This document shows, one piece after another, positions 6,419-8,129 of a DNA stretch of 8,129 bases. Below the pieces are notes generated by a model. That model ran no database searches, was not told the DNA's origin, and was given only the letters and a program-made list of their open reading frames with translations. The stretch comes from Caulobacteraceae bacterium. Lineage in GTDB: Bacteria; Pseudomonadota; Alphaproteobacteria; Caulobacterales; Caulobacteraceae. Position numbers and translations under genes: made by a program. Location of the stretch: positions 1-8,129 of the forward strand of contig JAQGII010000292.1 of assembly GCA_028291305.1 (NCBI GenBank), written 5' to 3'. The stretch's first letter is position 1; the number at the start of each line of letters is the position of its first letter.

Positions 6419-7363
6419 TCAGGCATCGCCCGTCGCCAAGTCGCCGCGCCCAAGCGACCGATCCGCCAGTATTCGTTGCGCCGCGCATTCGCGGACGAGA
6501 AAATCCAATAGCGCCCGCACCGACGGCAACAGCCCGCGCCGCGAAGCGAACGTCGCGTGCACGATGCCCGCCGGCGGACGCCAGCCCGGCAACACGTCGA
6601 CCAGCCTGCCGGCGGCGAGATCCTTCCAGATCATCATGATGGGGAGTTGGACGACGCCGACGCCGGCATAGGCCGCGTCGCGCAGCGCCGGCATGTCGTC
6701 GGTGACCAGGCGGGGCGCGTGCCGAACCGCCGCCGTCCGGCCGTCCCCATGACGGAGTTCCCAGACATGTTCGCGCCGCGGCGGCCCGAGATCGAGGCTC
6801 GGCAGGCCGGCAAGATCGGCGGGGGAGATGAGCGCCTGCGCGACCAGCGCGGGGCTGGCGACAAGGTATTGAGTGCTTTGGTCCAACTGGCGCATCACCA
6901 GATCGCTCGGCTCCAGCGGCGGAAAGCGCACGCGGATCGCGATATCGAATCCTTCGGCGATGACATCGACGCGCCGGTTGGTTCCCTCCAGATGCACCTC
7001 GATCGCTGGATTCGCCGCCATGAAGCGCGCGACCAGCGCGCCGAATTGGAAGGAGAGCAGGGCGGTGGGGCAACTCACCCGGATGATGCCGCGCGGCTCC
7101 GCGCGCACTTGGGCGACCACCTGTTCGGCGGCTTCCGCCTCGACCATGACAGCGGCGCAGCGATCGTAGAATTCGCGGCCGATTTCGGTGATCGAGAAGC
7201 GGCGCGAGGAGCGGTTGAGCAGACGCACGCCCAGTCGTTCCTCGAGCACCAGGATGCGGCGGCTGAGCTTCGACTTCTGGACGCCGAGCGCCCGGCCGGC
7301 GGCCGCGAAGCCGCCATGGTCGACCACCTGGACAAAATAGAAAAGGTCGTTGAGGTCCTGCAT
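6419..7363 (-). CDS. LysR-family transcriptional regulator, probable regulator of the adjacent pirin gene
   Basis: This 314-residue protein has the standard LysR-type length. The N-terminal winged helix-turn-helix spans about 1-60: DLFYFVQVVDHGGFAAAG, then ALGVQKSKLSRRILVLEERL and GVRLLNRSSRRFSITEIG. A linker helix follows, then the effector-binding periplasmic-binding-protein-like domain from about 92 (GIIRVSCPTALLS) to about 295. The ligand is unknown. The ATG at 7363-7361 has AGGA (plus 7368-7371) 4 nt upstream, slightly close; this site lies in one arm of a perfect palindrome. The gene is divergent from pirin, with 121 bp between them containing a T-N11-A box, the usual arrangement in which a LysR protein controls its neighbour and represses itself. 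Asp codons include many GAT and His codons many CAT, unlike ntrX, hflX and DUF1428, which hints at acquisition together with pirin. Confidence 0.92.
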   Translation of the reverse strand: MQDLNDLFYFVQVVDHGGFAAAGRALGVQKSKLSRRILVLEERLGVRLLNRSSRRFSITEIGREFYDRCAAVMVEAEAAEQVVAQVRAEPRGIIRVSCPTALLSFQFGALVARFMAANPAIEVHLEGTNRRVDVIAEGFDIAIRVRFPPLEPSDLVMRQLDQSTQYLVASPALVAQALISPADLAGLPSLDLGPPRREHVWELRHGDGRTAAVRHAPRLVTDDMPALRDAAYAGVGVVQLPIMMIWKDLAAGRLVDVLPGWRPPAGIVHATFASRRGLLPSVRALLDFLVRECAAQRILADRSLGRGDLATGDA

Positions 7364-7365
7364 AT

Positions 7366-7383
7366 CGTCCTATGGATAGGACG
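7366..7383. promoter_or_regulatory. Perfect 8+2+8 palindrome over the lysR ribosome binding site
   Basis: CGTCCTAT (7366-7373) and ATAGGACG (7376-7383) are exact reverse complements around GG. The site begins 2 bp upstream of the lysR ATG and contains its Shine-Dalgarno AGGA. It could be an operator for autorepression. As RNA it could fold into a 7-bp stem with a 4-nt loop that hides the ribosome binding site. Confidence 0.6.
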
Positions 7384-7420
7384 TTGCGTCGAAAATTTCA
7401 ATATTTCGCCGCCAACGTCC
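7379..7420. promoter_or_regulatory. 42-bp interrupted dyad with a LysR-type T-N11-A box between lysR and pirin
   Basis: The outer arms GGACGTTG (7379-7386) and CAACGTCC (7413-7420) are exact reverse complements. The inner arms CGAAA (7390-7394) and TTTCG (7404-7408) are also exact, spaced 3 and 4 nt from the outer arms. Inside lies T-N11-A at 7389-7401 with a GAAA-A-TTTC core, a good match to a LysR-type box. It is centred about 32 bp upstream of the lysR start and 90 bp upstream of the pirin start. The left outer arm shares GGACG with the neighbouring palindrome. Confidence 0.55.
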
Positions 7421-7473
7421 GGCCAATATCTTCTCATCAACAGCAGCGGTCAGGCCATTCCGCCGATCGCCAC

Positions 7474-7477
7474 GGAG
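7474..7477 (+). promoter_or_regulatory. Ribosome binding site of the pirin gene
   Basis: GGAG lies 7 nt before ATG 7485 and supports that start. Confidence 0.7.
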
Positions 7478-7484
7478 AAGATCC

Positions 7485-8129
7485 ATGCGCAAGAAGATAC
7501 TCGGCCGTTACGGCAATGATCACGGCCATTGGGTGGGCGACGGTTTCCCGGTCCGCTCGCTATTTTCCTACGATACGCTGGGCGCGCATATCAGCCCGTT
7601 CCTGCTGCTCGATTATGCGGGCCCGCATGAGTTCGCGCCGACGAGCGAGCGGCGCGGGGTTGGCCAGCACCCGCATCGCGGCTTCGAGACGGTGACCATC
7701 GTCTATGAAGGCGAAGTCGAGCATCGCGATTCCGCCGGCAATGGCGGCGTGATCGGCCCGGGCGACGTCCAGTGGATGACCGCCGCAGGCGGGATCATCC
7801 ATGAGGAATTCCATTCGCCAGCCTACGCCAAGGCGGGCGGGCCGTTCCGGATGGTGCAGCTCTGGGTCAACCTGCCCGCCCGGGACAAGATGGCGGCCGC
7901 CGGCTATCAGGGCATCCTCTCCGCCCACGTGCCGACGGTCGATCTGCCCGACGGCGCCGGCAAGGCCCGGATCATCGCCGGCGACTATCCCGGCGCCAAG
8001 GGCCCCGCGCGCACCTTCACTCCGATCAATCTGTGGGACGTGCGGCTGAATCGGCGCGCCGATGTCACGCTGGACCTGCCCGAGGGCCATACCGCCATGA
8101 TTGTCGTGCTGGACGGCAATGTCACGGTG
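7485..8129 (+). CDS. Pirin-family protein (bicupin), 3' end outside window
   Basis: The frame runs 215 codons from ATG 7485 to the right edge without a stop; full pirins are commonly about 230-300 residues, so the end is missing. The N-terminal cupin is complete. HPHRGFETVTIVYEGEVEHRDS starts at residue 61-62 and GIIHEEFH at 103-110, giving the four expected metal ligands His62, His64, His106 and Glu108. The second cupin begins about 185 and is cut. Pirins are cytoplasmic Fe-binding cupins; some bacterial members (E. coli YhhW) have quercetin 2,3-dioxygenase activity and others act as redox-sensitive regulators, so the exact role here is open. The start is supported by GGAG 7 nt upstream. The divergent LysR gene and the operator-like dyads between them suggest induction by a small molecule or stress. 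Codon use (6 of 14 Asp as GAT, 8 of 11 His as CAT) resembles lysR and differs from the left-hand genes. Confidence 0.92.
   Translation, partial: MRKKILGRYGNDHGHWVGDGFPVRSLFSYDTLGAHISPFLLLDYAGPHEFAPTSERRGVGQHPHRGFETVTIVYEGEVEHRDSAGNGGVIGPGDVQWMTAAGGIIHEEFHSPAYAKAGGPFRMVQLWVNLPARDKMAAAGYQGILSAHVPTVDLPDGAGKARIIAGDYPGAKGPARTFTPINLWDVRLNRRADVTLDLPEGHTAMIVVLDGNVTV

Noticed and set aside
6557..7519. 320-codon plus-strand frame antisense to lysR and running into the pirin start
   Set aside because: It lies opposite a clear LysR gene and has Asp/Arg/His-rich shadow composition with no domain.

Overview
The window is GC-rich, densely packed DNA that reads as an alphaproteobacterial chromosome, most likely from Caulobacterales (a Caulobacter or Phenylobacterium relative). 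The basis is the gene order ntrX - D-amino-acid aminotransferase - hfq - hflX - mazG, the short 82-residue Hfq with an acidic tail, and an NtrX of the alphaproteobacterial type. The assignment rests on recognising families and gene order; no search was run.

Layout. Positions 1-972 hold the 3' part of ntrX (plus strand; its 5' end lies outside the window). It overlaps the start of a D-amino-acid aminotransferase gene (972-1835). A 144-bp gap carries a candidate promoter, a small palindrome and a leader hairpin, followed by hfq (1980-2228). The stop codon of hfq overlaps a TTG start for hflX (2225-3589). Facing these on the minus strand are a GPH-type sugar:cation symporter (5847-4486) and mazG (4461-3643), 24 bp apart and probably one transcript. 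A 140-bp divergent gap separates the transporter from a small DUF1428/YbaA-like gene (5988-6341, plus). This gene converges on a LysR-type regulator (7363-6419, minus), which is divergent from a pirin-family gene (7485 to the window edge, plus). The pirin gene has lost its 3' end to the window boundary.

How the genes relate. The left part is a conserved regulatory and housekeeping block: nitrogen/redox response regulator, PLP aminotransferase, RNA chaperone, ribosome-associated GTPase and nucleotide house-cleaning pyrophosphohydrolase. The right part looks accessory. LysR and pirin form a classic divergent regulator-target pair, and the 121 bp between them carries a perfect 8+2+8 palindrome over the lysR ribosome binding site, a T-N11-A LysR-type box, and a wider 42-bp dyad. 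Asp and His codon choice in lysR and pirin (many GAT and CAT codons) differs from ntrX, hflX and DUF1428, which suggests that the pair has a different history.

I see no transposase, integrase, tRNA, rRNA, CRISPR array or other clear mobile element, and no convincing new multi-gene system. The best leads are regulatory: the lysR-pirin operator region, a hairpin that would hide the DUF1428 ribosome binding site, the hfq leader, and the NtrX AAA+ domain that lacks the sigma-54 contact loop. No stretch longer than 300 bp lacks a gene.
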